Origin: Cryptomeria japonica
Lineage: Eukaryota; Streptophyta; Pinopsida; Cupressales; Cupressaceae
Reading direction: 5' to 3'
Assembly (NCBI RefSeq): GCF_030272615.1
Contig: NC_081407.1
Coordinates: forward strand, 262,370,574 to 262,434,573
DNA length: 64,000 nt
The translations under genes were made by a program, and so were the position numbers. Below, piece by piece: positions 19,930-31,977 of this stretch (the stretch's first letter is position 1; each line of letters opens with the position of its first letter). The notes below the pieces were generated by a model. The model saw nothing but the letters and a program-made list of their open reading frames with translations. It was not told the origin of the DNA and made no database searches.

Positions 19930-21948
19930 CAATGTCAATTGAGTGTAGTTCCTGTCTGGATCCTTGTAACCGGTTGGTTATGATCTGATATAAATTTGCT
20001 AAGGCAACATTCAAACTGTTGTAGAATCTCTCACTGTCTTTTAGTGCTGCTTCAGTCCTCTAGATTGTACCGATGAGAAAGTGCATTTTCTCTTCCAGTG
20101 TCTTAAGTCCTGGAATAAGAGCCTCAAAAATATCTTTTCTCAAAGAGATGAGGTTATCTAGTTTAGGACCTAGTCTACACTTCAGTTCCTTTGCCTTAAA
20201 TTTTAACCTTTCCTTATCTTTTTCAAGTTTTTCTATTTTCTCTTCAAAGCCGGTAATTTCCTATTCTACTGCTGATATTGAATCCAATGAACCTATTAAG
20301 TTGTCAGCAATATCATTGATTTCCTTTTGAGCTATGTTGATCTCTTTATCTATATCTTCTGTCAAAATGTTTGTTTTGCATGTATCTATGTACAATTTCT
20401 TGAAGTCCAAAATTTTATTGCCTAGTACCGGTAATAGTGTATCCATATGTTCCTTATTCTTCTTGGCTGTCTCCTCAAAGAATTTTTCCTTCTCTTTATT
20501 CATTTTCTCTCTGAAAGTCTCCTCATTGATTTGATCAATTGTCAGAAGATTACTGGTTATGTACTTAGACAATGTGTCTAATTGGCCTAAAGAATCTTTA
20601 TTCTCTATGTTATACTTGGGTGCAATCATCTTCAAAATTGGTATGGTGTCATCAATAGCCTTATATGCTAGTGTATTACAATCTGTTATTTTCTTAATTG
20701 AATCTAGCAATACCTCTGTCACATTAGTTGGTTTAAATTCAGTCATGGAGGTTCCAGATGACTGTCCAACTACCTTCACATTTTGTAATCTACTGGTGGT
20801 AGTAATAGCATTGCTTTCCTCTTTCTCTAGAGGGTCAGTTTGTGTCTGCATTTCAGCTACCAAAGGTTTAGGTTTTTCAGTTGTAGCCGATGGCACTGTG
20901 TCTGAATGTACCCGTGAATGAACCTGTTGCTCTACCTATTTCTTTGTACTCTCTACTAATGGTTTCTCTAATGGTGCCTCTGATGATTTTTTAGTGGTAT
21001 CCACTGCCGGTTTTCCTGTTTGTGACTCTGTGTTTTCTACCAGTTTCTCTGTGCTTACTTCTGAAATGTCTATAGTTGGTATCTCAACATATTTTTCATT
21101 TCTATCAGTTGCCAATTGCTTAGTAGATACATCATTATGTACACCAATGCTATCTGCTTTTCCTGTATCCATTGTCTGTTCAGTTTTTTGCTGACTCCCA
21201 ATTTCAATGTCTCCAACTGTATCTTCAACATTTTTCTCAACTGTTGTGTCTTCTACTGGTGGCTCAGTTGCCACATCTCTTTTCTCACTTGATTCCTTAT
21301 CAACCACAATGTTGACTTCCTATGTGTCGATATTCATTGTATACAACAGCTCAGAATCAGGATTTGTGTCCTCATGTGTTGTCTTCATACTCTCCGTTGT
21401 CGGTGGAGTATCAGAAGGAGGTGGGGGTAAGTTGTCTGTTATCTTTATACTCGAAGGTCCACCTACTTTACCTTTACCCTTATCCTTTTCCTTTTGATAG
21501 ACTTTAAAAGTCTTCAGTCTCTTAATCTCTTCTTGTTTCTCCTTTTCAACAAAGAATATATCCCACTTCTCTGTAGTTTCTTCTGATATCTCATTAACTC
21601 TTCCTGCCATTAGTGCTACATGCCAGTGACTGGTTGAAAATACTGTCTAGTTAGCCTCACTTATTAATTCATCTATCTCTTGCATTGAGTTCACTGGGTG
21701 AACTACAAGTAGTTTTTCTATCTTGATCTTTTTATCCAATTCAACAGTTGCTACCCTTCTTTCTTCTAACCTTCTATACAAGTCATTGGGTATATCATCT
21801 ACAACTTCCATCAAAAATTTATAACACTATTTTCTATACTTTCTTTTTTATCATTCGAAAGTGTGTTATACAACTTGCTAAAATTTGACAGTTTGCCATG
21901 TTCAATTATCTCATTCAAAAGTTTGTCCAAAAGAGGGATAACTTGTTT
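19930..21948 (-). pseudogene. N3 ORF2, C-terminal part
   Basis: Continuation of ORF2 left of the N2 insertion. It reads MAGRVNEISEETTEKWDIFF, the proline linker NLPPPPS, an acidic Thr/Val/Glu repeat-like region and a coiled coil including VLLDSIKKITDCNTLAYKAI, each closely matching N1 and N2. Short stops interrupt it between 21320 and 20261. The end near 19930 is approximate. Confidence 0.7.
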
Positions 21949-22710
21949 TGTTGGTAAATGCATACTCCAATGAGAAATTGTAGGTGATTGAAGGTTTTAT
22001 CATTGATGACAACCTTGCAATCATATGATACCGGCAAGAAAATATACCGGCACTGGCAACGACAAACTCTACACCGACACACAAAACACCGACAAAGAAA
22101 GGATACCGACACCCTGGCCGACATGAATTTTGTTTATAATGTATTTTGTAATTAATTGTAAAATCATTGTAAGTCGACATGGTGAGTTGTAATATGACTC
22201 ATATATGTATGAGATCATTGTAGAACATTTTGTAAGAATAATGTGATAGGTGGAATAAGGCAGACCTAATATGTGAATTATAGGTTAAGGGTTTATGTAT
22301 GAAGCAGAGCTAAAACCGGTACTAGATCTAGCATAGCAGATGCTAATTTGAAGTAGTACAAGCTATTGGATTTGTATAATCTATTTTGTAATTGAGCAGT
22401 GAGCTCTAGGCACTTGGCCTTCCTGCATGTGCAGGCCCCTATTGTAAGAGTAATATTCACTTATTGGCCAGTAAGCGAATATTGTGGGTCACAAATCCCA
22501 TCAAGGTTTTTCCCACACAGGGTTTCCTCATTAAACTATTGTGTTATGGTGTGCTTTTCATGTGGTTATTGTTATTCTTGTTTACTGCATTATTCTTGGT
22601 TTACTGGTATACAATATTGATATGCTTTACATGTTTTAAATCAAGTAAATTCAATAACCGGTTAGATACTGATTCACGCCCCCCGCTTAGTATCTTTGTT
22701 AATCCTAACA
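21949..22710 (+). repeat. 5' LTR of N2
   Basis: Starts TGTTGGTAAATGCATACTCC and ends TTAATCCTAACA. It carries the GGTTTTTCCC module near 22505 and a C-rich tract before TTAGTATC. Confidence 0.9.
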
Positions 22711-22712
22711 AT

Positions 22713-22724
22713 TAGTATCAGAGC
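22713..22724 (+). promoter_or_regulatory. Primer binding site of N2
   Basis: TAGTATCAGAGC differs by one base from the TGGTATCAGAGC of N1, E and N3. The change falls in the bases that pair with the tRNA CCA end. Confidence 0.65.
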
Positions 22725-22781
22725 TTGGTCCTCTATTTTCAGAAGCCTAACAACTTGAGGAAGATCTTGACACTGGTAGAG

Positions 22782-23890
22782 ATGGATAACTTGAAGAAAC
22801 AATTGGAAACAACTCTTTCAGACCATGATGCAGAAAAATTGAAAAATATCAAACTTGAAGATGATCTAAAAGCTGCTCAGGATATTATTCAAGAACTTCA
22901 AGAAAATCTTACCATTACAAGAAATAAGAGAAGAGAACTTTATGAAAAGATGCAGAATGAGAATGATGAAAAGGAAACTCTATTGATCTGGTAAACAAAC
23001 TGAGACAAGAAAGCAGTACTACAAAGAATGAAATGCAGGATATGACTATGAGATTTTGCAACGAAATTGAAGATAGGAAGAAAAATGAAGATCTGACTAG
23101 AAAACCAAGTGATGCTGCAAATGAAAACACAAGACTTAGTTATGAAAATGATATGTTGAAGACAAATCTGATTCATACACAAAATGACTCAAATGAACTT
23201 ATGAGATAGAAAGGAATCTTGGAAAGAGAACTGGCTACTGCAAATCAACACAAAGAAAAATTCAAGAAAAGCTCAGAAGAACTTGGTGACATGCTCAAGA
23301 ATCAGAAACCTAATGGTGACACTAATGGCCTTGGCTTTGAAGTTGGTGAAAGCTCCGGTACTGCAAACACACATGATCATAGCAAACCAGTAAGGCAACC
23401 AAATGCTTATAAATTTAATGGAAAATGCTTTAACTATAACAAGTATGGTCATAGAGAAAATCAATGTAGATCTAGAAATTATCAGAAAACCAATACACCC
23501 ACCGGTCAATGTTCTAAATGTAACAAAGTTGGTCATAATTTAGAGAATTGCAGAATGAATGTAAGATGTTATATTTGTGGGAGATTTGGACACTTATCTA
23601 ATCAATGTAGAACACAAACCGGCATAGGATATGGGAAAGCTATTCAAAAAAATAATGTGACTTGTTATGCTTGTAACAAGATTAGACATATTGCAAAATT
23701 CTATAGAAGTAAGGCACCACTGACAAATAATAATGGTGCTAGTTTGAAAAGTAAAGAAAAGGTTGAAGAGGTAAAACAAGAATTCTCAAAACAATGGATC
23801 AGAAAGTCAGAACAAAATGTTGATGGGAATACTCCTCCACCGGCAGAACAGAGTAACACTCCACTGACAAGAGACTCTTCATCTAACTGA
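22782..23890 (+). pseudogene. N2 ORF1: coiled coil with four CCHC knuckles
   Basis: Starts MDNLKKQLETTLSDHDAEK. A small deletion shifts the frame near 22980 and a TAG stands near 23207. From 23219 the frame is open to a natural stop at 23888-23890 (SSSN end, as in N3). Knuckles: CFNYNKYGH (second Cys is Tyr here), CSKCNKVGHNLENC, CYICGRFGHLSNQC, and CYACNKIRHIAKFY (last Cys is Tyr). The comparison with N1 and N3 shows that all four were originally complete. A likely RNA-binding gag substitute. Confidence 0.8.
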
Positions 23891-24046
23891 AGAAAATTCC
23901 TTTGGGGGTTTAGCAACTAAATGAAAAACATGCTATTATTCCCTCGGTTGATGGTGAGAAGTTGAGATCACTTCTTTATTGATAGATAAGTTAAGTTGTG
24001 ACTTAACTGACAAGCATTAAATGTGGTAGGTGAAGAAAATAACATT

Positions 24047-24054
24047 ATAAAACA
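24047..24054 (+). promoter_or_regulatory. Candidate internal TATA box before ORF2 (N2)
   Basis: TATAAAAC within AACATTATAAAACAAGTG, 149 bp before the ORF2 start. It is preceded by GCATTAAATGTGGTAGGTG; the same block is found in N3 and, slightly changed, in N1. Confidence 0.4.
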
Positions 24055-24195
24055 AGTGTTTTGGCTCCATTTTCATTTCACCGAGCATTCAAATCTTCGA
24101 GAGTGCGAAAATCCTGAGCAAAGGAATTCCAAGAAAAGAAGCAAAGTAATCTATCAAATCTTTCATCCCTAAGGCAGATTAAGGTATTTATAGCT

Positions 24196-26909
24196 ATGGC
24201 ATCTTCATCTACTCCTGAATTTATTGCAAACCCTACTGTTGTTGAAGTTATTAAACGCCCTAGACCCATATTCCAGCTAGTTCCTGAAATTGTGAAGAAA
24301 GATGATAGCTTAGGTGCATTTTCTCAAATACCTAAAGGGGTAGTATATCCTGAAGACCCTATAATGTATATACACTATCATATTGATGAACTAGGTAATA
24401 AAATAATTAAGAATATGTATGAATCTGTGATTTGTGATGAATTGGGAAATGTCAAACTTGAACATAAGATAATAAAAACCCTAGGTTTCACTAAAATTCT
24501 CGGTATCTCAGATTTCCCCAAGGATATCATAAGGATAGTATTAAGCAAAGTACATGGTGAAGTTTTTTGGTTGGACTCAGTTCATAAAGTCACAAAAGAA
24601 GTAGTAAAGGCTGTGACAGGGTTACCCTCCACTGGCAATAGACCTAACAAAACTAAGAAGGTCTCAAATGATCTAGTGACAAACCTAATTAGTGCAACAT
24701 TTGATAAGAGATCACTAAGGGTAAATGATGTAAAGGATACAAATGTCAGATTTATCAATATGATCTTAGGTTACAATACTACACATGCAAATAGGTTAAA
24801 CTCAGTTTCTAGCCTATGTATTAAGAGTGCCTATGATATGGTAAATGATAATGGAAGGATAGACATATGTGAATGGATTAAAGATGAACTAATATACAAT
24901 TTAGCAAAGATCAAAAGGGAAAAGAAAGGAACATTCAGATTTGGAAACCTACTTGTTTGTTTGATGCTATATATAACCAAACAAGTACCCGGTATTGGCA
25001 CCAAAGATTCTGGATATGATATACTGGTAGGAAAACAATTATCATAATTGCTAAACAACATGGGAGAGAATAGGGAGAAAACCATAAACAAACACTTTCA
25101 AGCACTAAAAGATCGAATGAAAACAAGAATAAGGTTATCACAAGCTATTGTGGATAAGTACCAACAGGAAATCTATTTTGTAATAAAGAAAGATGAAATT
25201 TGGATGGAGGTAGTTGTTCCTAGAACCATATGGGTTACTAAAATGGGGTATGAGACTGATGAAAACATAATAGAAACCTATGCAAAAGCCCTCCTAGAAG
25301 CTCCTAAGGAACCCAAAGAAGAAGTATTTGGTAGTGCTGAAACAATAGAAAGTCAAATTCAATCAAGGAAAAGAGTTAAAAGGGTTGAGGCAACTGTTAA
25401 AAAGGGAACCCGATAGGCAAAATCAATTAAAGAAGATGTGCTAAAGAAAACTGGTATAACTGAAAGTGAGTTGGAAGCACTCCAACCGAAAACACACCTT
25501 TCACTGATTGGAACTTCTTCAGAAAGTGACATACCTGCAGTATTCAAGAGAGTTCAGAGGAAAAGAAAACCTTCACCGACACCTTCTCCTACACCAAAAA
25601 GACAAAAGCAATAGGCAGTAAGGCCCCCAACAAAGAAATTAACTCCAAAAAAAAAAGAAGTTGACTCCTAAGAAGAAGTCAAAACAAACTATATCTCCTA
25701 TTGATAAATTACTAAATGAAATTATTGAGGATGGCAAGTCGAAGATTATTGGTAAACTATATAACACACTATCCGTTGATGACAAAGAAAGAGTAGAGAA
25801 CAGTGTAATATTACACTTAGATATTTTTAAGAAAATTTTGATGCAAGTTGTTGATGAAATACCGCCAGATCTATATAACAGACTAGAAGCTAGAAGAGTA
25901 GCTATTATTGAGCTAGATAAGAAAATAAAGATTGAAAAACTAATTGCAGTGCACCCTGTTAACTCACCTGATGAGATAGATCAATTAATCTCTGAAGCTA
26001 ACCAGTCAGTATTTTCAACTGCTCACTGACATGTAGCACTGATGGCAGGAAGAGTGAATCAGATAATAGAGAAAACAACAGATGCATGGGATATATTCCT
26101 GGTAGAAAAGGAGAAACAAGAAGAGTATAAAAAACCTAAAACCTTCAAGGTATATCAAAAGGATAGGGACAAAGCAAAAGGAAAGGTTGGTGGACCTCCT
26201 AGTATAAAGATAATAGACAACTTACCCCCACCGCCTTTAGATACTCCACTGGTAGACACTACTGAAAATCAACCGGCAACAAAGAGTATGAAGACAACAC
26301 ATGAGGACACAAATCCTGATTCTGAGGTGTTGTACACAATCAATATTGACACACAACAAGTCAACATTGTGGTTGATAAGGAAACAAGTGAGAAAAGAGA
26401 TGTGGAAACTAAGCCACTGGTAGAAGACACAACAGTTGAGACAAATGTTGAAGATATAGTTGGAGACATTGAAATTGGGAGTGAGCAACAAGCTGAACAT
26501 ACAACGGATACAAGAAAAGATGATAGCACTGGTGTACATAATGTATCTATTGAGCAACTGACAACTGATAACAATGAAAAATCTATTGAGATGCCGACTG
26601 TAGACATTTCAGGAGCAAGCATAGAGAAACCGATAGAACATACAGAGTCACAAAGAGAAAAATCGGTAGTGGATACCACTGAAAAATAATCAGAGGCACC
26701 ATCAGAGAAACCATCTGTAGAGAGTACAAAGAAATAGGTGGAACAATAGGTTCATTCACAAGTACATTTAGAGACAGTGCCACCAGCTACAACTAAAAGA
26801 CCTAAACCTTTGGTAGCTGAAATGCAGACACAAATTGATCCTCCAATGAAAGAGGAAAGCAATGCTATTATCACCACATATGGATTACAAATTGTGAAGA
26901 CAGTTGGAT
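24196..26909 (+). pseudogene. N2 ORF2, N-terminal and middle part
   Basis: Starts MASSSTPEFIANPTVVEV. The first 283 codons are open (to 25047) and match N1 over the whole length, including VVYPEDPIMYIHYHIDELG, KVHGEVFWLD, AVTGLPSTGNRPNKTKK and TFRFGNLLVCLMLYITKQ. It continues after a TAA through the KKDEIWMEVVVPRTIWV region (25048-25416), a Lys-rich stretch with a frameshift near 25650, the MAGRVNQIIEKTTDAWDIF region (26042) and an acidic region. C is inserted at 26915. No known domain recognised. Confidence 0.75.
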
Positions 26910-26914
26910 AGACA

Positions 26915-28061
26915 TGATAGTTCTGATACTTAATATAAGTATAGATCCAATAGCCAATAAGATGAGAGGGGGGGGGTGAATCATACAAACTTAATCTTCC
27001 ATAAAAACATCAGATTCAACCTTGGTAACATATATATCAGTAATATAACCAAAACTGTTACACATGCAAACTCAAAAGCATCATAAACCTCATAACACTA
27101 GATTGAACGTGGAAACCCAAATAGGGAAAAACCACTGTGGGATTTCAGACCCACTAAGAAATATACTCTTCTAGAGTATGCTCGGTTAAAAGTAAATGTT
27201 GTTAAAGATTACAAACACATTGCTAGATTTTCTGTCACTTTCTCAAAATAACAGTAATAAAAATCTATCCACAACTTCACATCTAATGCTAAAGCAGATT
27301 CCTATTTGTTCAATACAATCTAGACATAGAACTAATCTTGTCTATCTGCTAGGCTTCTATACTCTGTTATTCAAATAGGTCTTTAAGCTTCTGTGCTTGA
27401 TAATCACTATGTTGCATCCCTGTGCATACACTTGCCTGCATACCTTGTTTATCAATAGTTTCCTATTTATAAACAATTAGGTAACCGCTTAATCTCCTTG
27501 ATCACATTTCCCATGATCAATTATAGCCATCAGATCTTCAATCTTGTCCAGGTTCAATGCATCTTTCGATTTGAAAATGTTTTACCCTACATTGGAACTT
27601 GTATACATTTCTTGGAACTTGTGCTAGGGTATTGCGGTTCAATCTGTGTTGTAGATCTTCATGCCGACTTTCCATTGCCTTAGGTTTATTAACAAACTTC
27701 ATCCACAACTCACCAATCATTTAATTAGTTCCAGCTCATCAGCTTCCTTCATTAAATAACGCATGCAAATATTTAATGCATTCTGTTATAGCTCGGTTAT
27801 AACTCAGTGAATACTAAACTTCACTCGGTAGACATACCACCTTCATTAACTGATAGCGATAACCTTAGGGTTTACCGACTAGGTTCTTTGCTTGGTAACA
27901 TAGTATAGTATTATTCTTACAATTTACAACATATGGATGATGTTAAAACAATCTAAACATCATGATCTCATCATTGTCTGACTCGGTAGTAGTTGCCCAT
28001 TGAATACCTTATTCATCCCCTTCTTCATCATATTCTTTCCTGTGTCTTTTACCGACATCTT
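26915..28061 (-). repeat. 3' LTR of C, first segment
   Basis: Begins TGATAGTTCTGATAC in plus coordinates, then a run of G and GTGAATCATAC. Compared with the other LTR it lacks about 160-190 bp between TTGCTAGA (near 27220) and TTTTCT. The missing part is the CTTGTTAGAAGTG-type motif cluster present at 41115-41270. F is inserted after 28061. Confidence 0.9.
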
Positions 28062-29693
28062 TGTAGCGTCGTAAATTGTACGCACTTGCTAGGGTGGTAC
28101 AATTTCACACCTAGTTTAGCACCCGCCTTGGCGCATTTTGCATTTTGCATTGCATTTCCCCTTTAGCACTTAATTAATTAAATTAATTAGGTCTAAGGTT
28201 CTATTTTATCATCTCCCATATCATAAAGTTGGGCCCTTTTCATTAAAGTGTGCCCCTTTCATTTTATTCCTCTAATACATCATTTAATCAAAAACCCTAA
28301 TTAAGTCCTATTTTGAACTTGGGGGCTTGATTTCGGGGGTCAAAACATCTTGAAATCACCTGTAACTTCGGGATTCTCTCTAAAACCATCATATCTGACG
28401 GCCCTGAAAATTTGCCGAAAAGTTGCCGGGACCATGGGGCCCGGAGTGCACACGGTCCCCGACATTTTTCCCGAAATTTTAGGAGCGCGATCCAATCATA
28501 AAATAAAGCTTAACCCCAAGAAATTGGCAGGATATTCAATCTCTAGGTCGGCCAAAAGTTGGAATTAAGACCTAGGGTTTCATACATAAGAGCTCTCTTT
28601 CTTCATTGGAAAGGATCGAAATTTTTGTTTTTGAGGAACCTCATATGCAGCGAAAGAGAAGATCTTTGAAGACTTCAACAACATTCAACATCCCTTTATC
28701 AAGCATTTATCAATTCCATTCATCCATTTAGGGCTTGGAAGACATTGAAGAACAATAGGAGATTACCGACTGAAGATTGGCTTGTACCCCTCCCTTGGGG
28801 GTTGGGTATGATTTCATGTTGTTTTCATGTCTTTGCATAAGCTTCAGTATATCATTTATTCATGCTTTAGATCACTTTGCATCTTGGTTTAGAGCATTTA
28901 CATCATCATTTACAAGCAATTAGGGTTTACTTTCTAGGTTGCTCTAGTTTGCTTACTTGCATTTTAGATCTTGCACACACACAAGGTCCGCACACACATT
29001 ACTTTTACAATACAACTTGGCTATTCATGGAGGTGGAAATCACCAAAGCGGGAGTTTGACTAAGGCAAAACCCTATATAGCCGCCCACCATACCTTTTCA
29101 GATATAAGTGCAGGTTTCGGGATTCGGACGACGCCGCAAGTTGCAGATCCGGGAGAAGCAGGCCGAGACAACACTCCACACCAAGTTTCAGAGAAAAAGA
29201 CTAGGACAGGGGTGTGGGGCTCCTTGGTCCTGCCAGGACAGGGGCATTGGGCACCCTGGTCCCTCTGTCAGACAGCAACTTTCAGCAACTTTCTGACAAC
29301 TTTTCAGGTTGCAAAAACAGCAGTTTTAGGGGCAGAATCAGGACAGTGGTGTCTACGCCCTCGTCCCAAACATTTTCATTCATATTTTAATATCGGGTAC
29401 GCATTTACATCTTGTCTTGTCCTTGTGTTTACAGCTTTCCATAGTTTAAGTTCAATTCTACAATCTTGTTATTAGTTCATACTTGCACTTTGGGGTTGGG
29501 AATTGAACTTGCATCATTTTATCTTTCAATTACAACAAAGGAATAGAAATCCTATAGGTAGCCCGTGGCTCTCTCTTCCACAAAAAGAAGTAGCCAATTG
29601 TGTGATACCTCTAGGCTCTTTCGTATTCCACAAGTGTGTGATTGAAAGTGAGATTAGGGCATGTTTGCCTAGTGTCACTTTTGCCCCCACACA
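28062..29693 (+). repeat. 5' LTR of F
   Basis: Starts TGTAGCGTCGTAAATTGTAC and ends CCCCCACACA. Many differences from the 3' LTR look like CG or CNG changed to TG or CA, as expected from methylated-cytosine decay. The open frames inside (28957-29475 and others) recur in the other LTR only because the LTRs are copies. They are not supported as genes. Confidence 0.93.
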
Positions 29694-29696
29694 TTT

Positions 29697-29715
29697 TGGT
29701 GAACCCGACGTGAAC
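29697..29715 (+). promoter_or_regulatory. Primer binding site of F
   Basis: TGGTGAACCCGACGTGAAC, four bases after the LTR. It starts with the TGG that pairs with a tRNA CCA end and differs from the methionine site of the copia elements. Confidence 0.7.
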
Positions 29716-30039
29716 TCCAATCTTCTCTAATTCTGATTTATGTTTTCAAATTTGAGTATTTATGCTATTTCAAATTCAAATTTGCATTTACAAGTTCTAA
29801 TTTCTTGCAAGATTCAAAAAATTTAGAGGAAATTTTTGCTAAAACCCTAATTTTTTCAATTCAAAGTTGAACTTGTGGATAGCTTAATCGGGATCAATAA
29901 TTTTAAATCTGATTTAGGAACTCATTTGAATCACAAATTTTATTTTCTAAATCTACATTCTAAGTGCTTGCATTGGTTAAAATTAAACATTTCCTTCTAT
30001 TTTGCATGTGTTATCATTTGAAAAAGGAAAATTGTTGTC
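29716..30039 (+). other. Leader of F
   Basis: 324 bp of AT-rich non-coding sequence between primer site and the long open frame. In this position it would hold the RNA leader and any packaging signal; no clear motif is seen. Confidence 0.4.
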
Positions 30040-31977
30040 ATGATGCATTCATTTCATAGATGTGATAATGGGTTAGCTTCCCTTGTTTCAATTTTTCCTT
30101 CTCCTAAAGAACCTCCCCTCATCTATAACAACATTTTAGTGCCTAAAAGAGTTGCTACCAATCCCTTTGAGACTCTCCCATGCTCTAAGGATGAAGACTT
30201 TAAGAGTGATCTTGACAATTCTCCTAAAATGTGCCCTTCCTATTTAGCTATCCTAGAGGAAGAGAATGATATCATAAACACCTTTCTTAATGTTACTTCA
30301 CCTTCCCTACATGATGCCTCTCTAAGTGAAAAGGTATTGATGGACATTGACTTATTTTCTCCTAAAGTTGGTCCTTCCAATGGGGGCATGTTAGTGCAAC
30401 AAGAGGTTATGAACACTTCTTTCAAAGATCTCCTTCCTAAGCATGAATCTTTGGAGAAATATGTTCATGTTCCTCCTAAAAAACACTCCCTTCATGAGGA
30501 TCCTTTTGTGCAAGAAGATGATATTATCCCTACATTTCCTAGTAATGGCATTTCCTTTTCTAAAAAAATTCCCACTAGAGATGATGAATTAATGATAAAT
30601 GCTTACCCTTCTCCTAAAGTTTGTCTTACCCATAAGAATCCCTTAGAGAAAGAAGATGAAATAATAAGAAATTTCCTTAATTCTCTCCCCCCTAAAGATC
30701 ATATTGAACATATTTTGAGGAAAGAGGATGAGTTTAACACATCTATTGATGCTCTCCCTCCTAAGGATGAGGAATTAATAAACAATGTTATCTCCTCTCC
30801 CGAAATTGACAATACTTCAAACATTCCTTTCAAAAACTTCACTATTTGGGATGAACCATTAGAAGAAGGTGTAGATTATTCTCTACCCCGTGAGAGAACC
30901 CTAGCCAAAGGGGATGAAATCAAGATTGAAAACTCCCTTGATAGTTTCTCACCTTCCTTGAATCTCAATCATTCTCCCTCTAAAAATAAAGCATCTCCCT
31001 CTCGTCAACTTGGTTCTATTCATAAGGAAACCCTAGTTCAAAACAAGATGGTTAACATCTCTTTCAAAGATCTCCCTCTCAAAAGTGAGACTTTAGAGAG
31101 TAATGTTGATCCTTCTCCTAGAGAGTTTATTCCCCATGTAGATCCTTTGATGATAGAGGATGATATGACCTTTCCTAGTATTACTTTTCCTACTAGAACA
31201 TCAATGCCTACCCCTTGTCTCTCTCCTAAAATTGATTTAATCCGTGATGAGATTTTAGTGCAAGAGAAGACTATCAAAAATTCTTCCAACACTTTTTTTC
31301 ATTCCCCTAAACCCTCCTCAATCAATTTGATACATGTGAATGAAACACCTAACAAACCTCTCTTCACTATCCAAGGTGCTTGTCCTTCTCAAAATTCTCA
31401 ACCTTTAAATAAGCCTATCTTAGTGGTTCAAGGTGGTTATACTAATGATTCTTTTTGCACTCCTAAGAAACCTATTATTACTGTGCAAGGAGGTTGTTCT
31501 ACTAAGAGCCCTTATGATTATGCTAAGCAACTGACTAGAGAGAGTTATCATGCGGTTGCCCATACTTATAACACAAGAAACAATAGGCAACCTAATCCTC
31601 CTCCAGTTATCCCAACTTCACTGCCTCCTTCCCAACCTATTCTTCCTCAAGCTCCTCATATTTCACAAATGCCTAGTAAGGAATATGATCTCATAGAACA
31701 ACTTAAAGCTACCCCTGCTAAGATATCCCTTTGGGATTTGATCCAAACTTCTTTTGCTCATCATGGAATGTTACAAGATGCCTTGAAAGATTTGAATGTT
31801 CCTCCACCTAATACATCTAGTAATATAGTGTCTTTGGTTAACTTTGTGATGAATCCTAAAGCTCAAATTGTGTTTACTCAAGATGAGTTGCCTACTAGCG
31901 AAATTCAACATCAATGTGATCCCTTGATGATTGTGGTTATCATAAATGACACTGCTATAAGGTACGAACATTGGTAG
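30040..31977 (+). CDS. F ORF1: 645-residue repetitive protein with Tat-type C-terminus
   Basis: Open over 645 codons, hydrophilic, rich in Ser, Pro, Lys, Asp. Internal repeats: LVQ...NTSFKDLLPK...LE and LVQ...NISFKDLPLK...LE stand about 220 residues apart, and three units of KP-x3-(T/V)QG (FTIQGAC, LVVQGGY, ITVQGGC) stand in a row near residues 445-490. The C-terminal part carries KISLWDLIQTSFAHHGML, known before the protease in Tat polyproteins. No capsid domain or zinc knuckle is seen. A one-base frame change near the end separates it from the protease: the frame ends at IRYEHW while the protease entry reads VRTLVDNGS. Probably a gag-replacing or spacer protein of unknown role. Confidence 0.65.
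   Translation: MMHSFHRCDNGLASLVSIFPSPKEPPLIYNNILVPKRVATNPFETLPCSKDEDFKSDLDNSPKMCPSYLAILEEENDIINTFLNVTSPSLHDASLSEKVLMDIDLFSPKVGPSNGGMLVQQEVMNTSFKDLLPKHESLEKYVHVPPKKHSLHEDPFVQEDDIIPTFPSNGISFSKKIPTRDDELMINAYPSPKVCLTHKNPLEKEDEIIRNFLNSLPPKDHIEHILRKEDEFNTSIDALPPKDEELINNVISSPEIDNTSNIPFKNFTIWDEPLEEGVDYSLPRERTLAKGDEIKIENSLDSFSPSLNLNHSPSKNKASPSRQLGSIHKETLVQNKMVNISFKDLPLKSETLESNVDPSPREFIPHVDPLMIEDDMTFPSITFPTRTSMPTPCLSPKIDLIRDEILVQEKTIKNSSNTFFHSPKPSSINLIHVNETPNKPLFTIQGACPSQNSQPLNKPILVVQGGYTNDSFCTPKKPIITVQGGCSTKSPYDYAKQLTRESYHAVAHTYNTRNNRQPNPPPVIPTSLPPSQPILPQAPHISQMPSKEYDLIEQLKATPAKISLWDLIQTSFAHHGMLQDALKDLNVPPPNTSSNIVSLVNFVMNPKAQIVFTQDELPTSEIQHQCDPLMIVVIINDTAIRYEHW

Noticed and set aside
23219-23890. Host gene for a cellular nucleic-acid binding protein (CCHC type)
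   Set aside because: The frame lies between the LTRs of N2 and occurs at the same place in N1 and N3.
28957-29475. 172-codon frame in the 5' LTR of F, with a similar frame at 35335-35823
   Set aside because: The similarity is explained by the two positions being LTR copies; the two frames differ in length and end, and no domain is seen.
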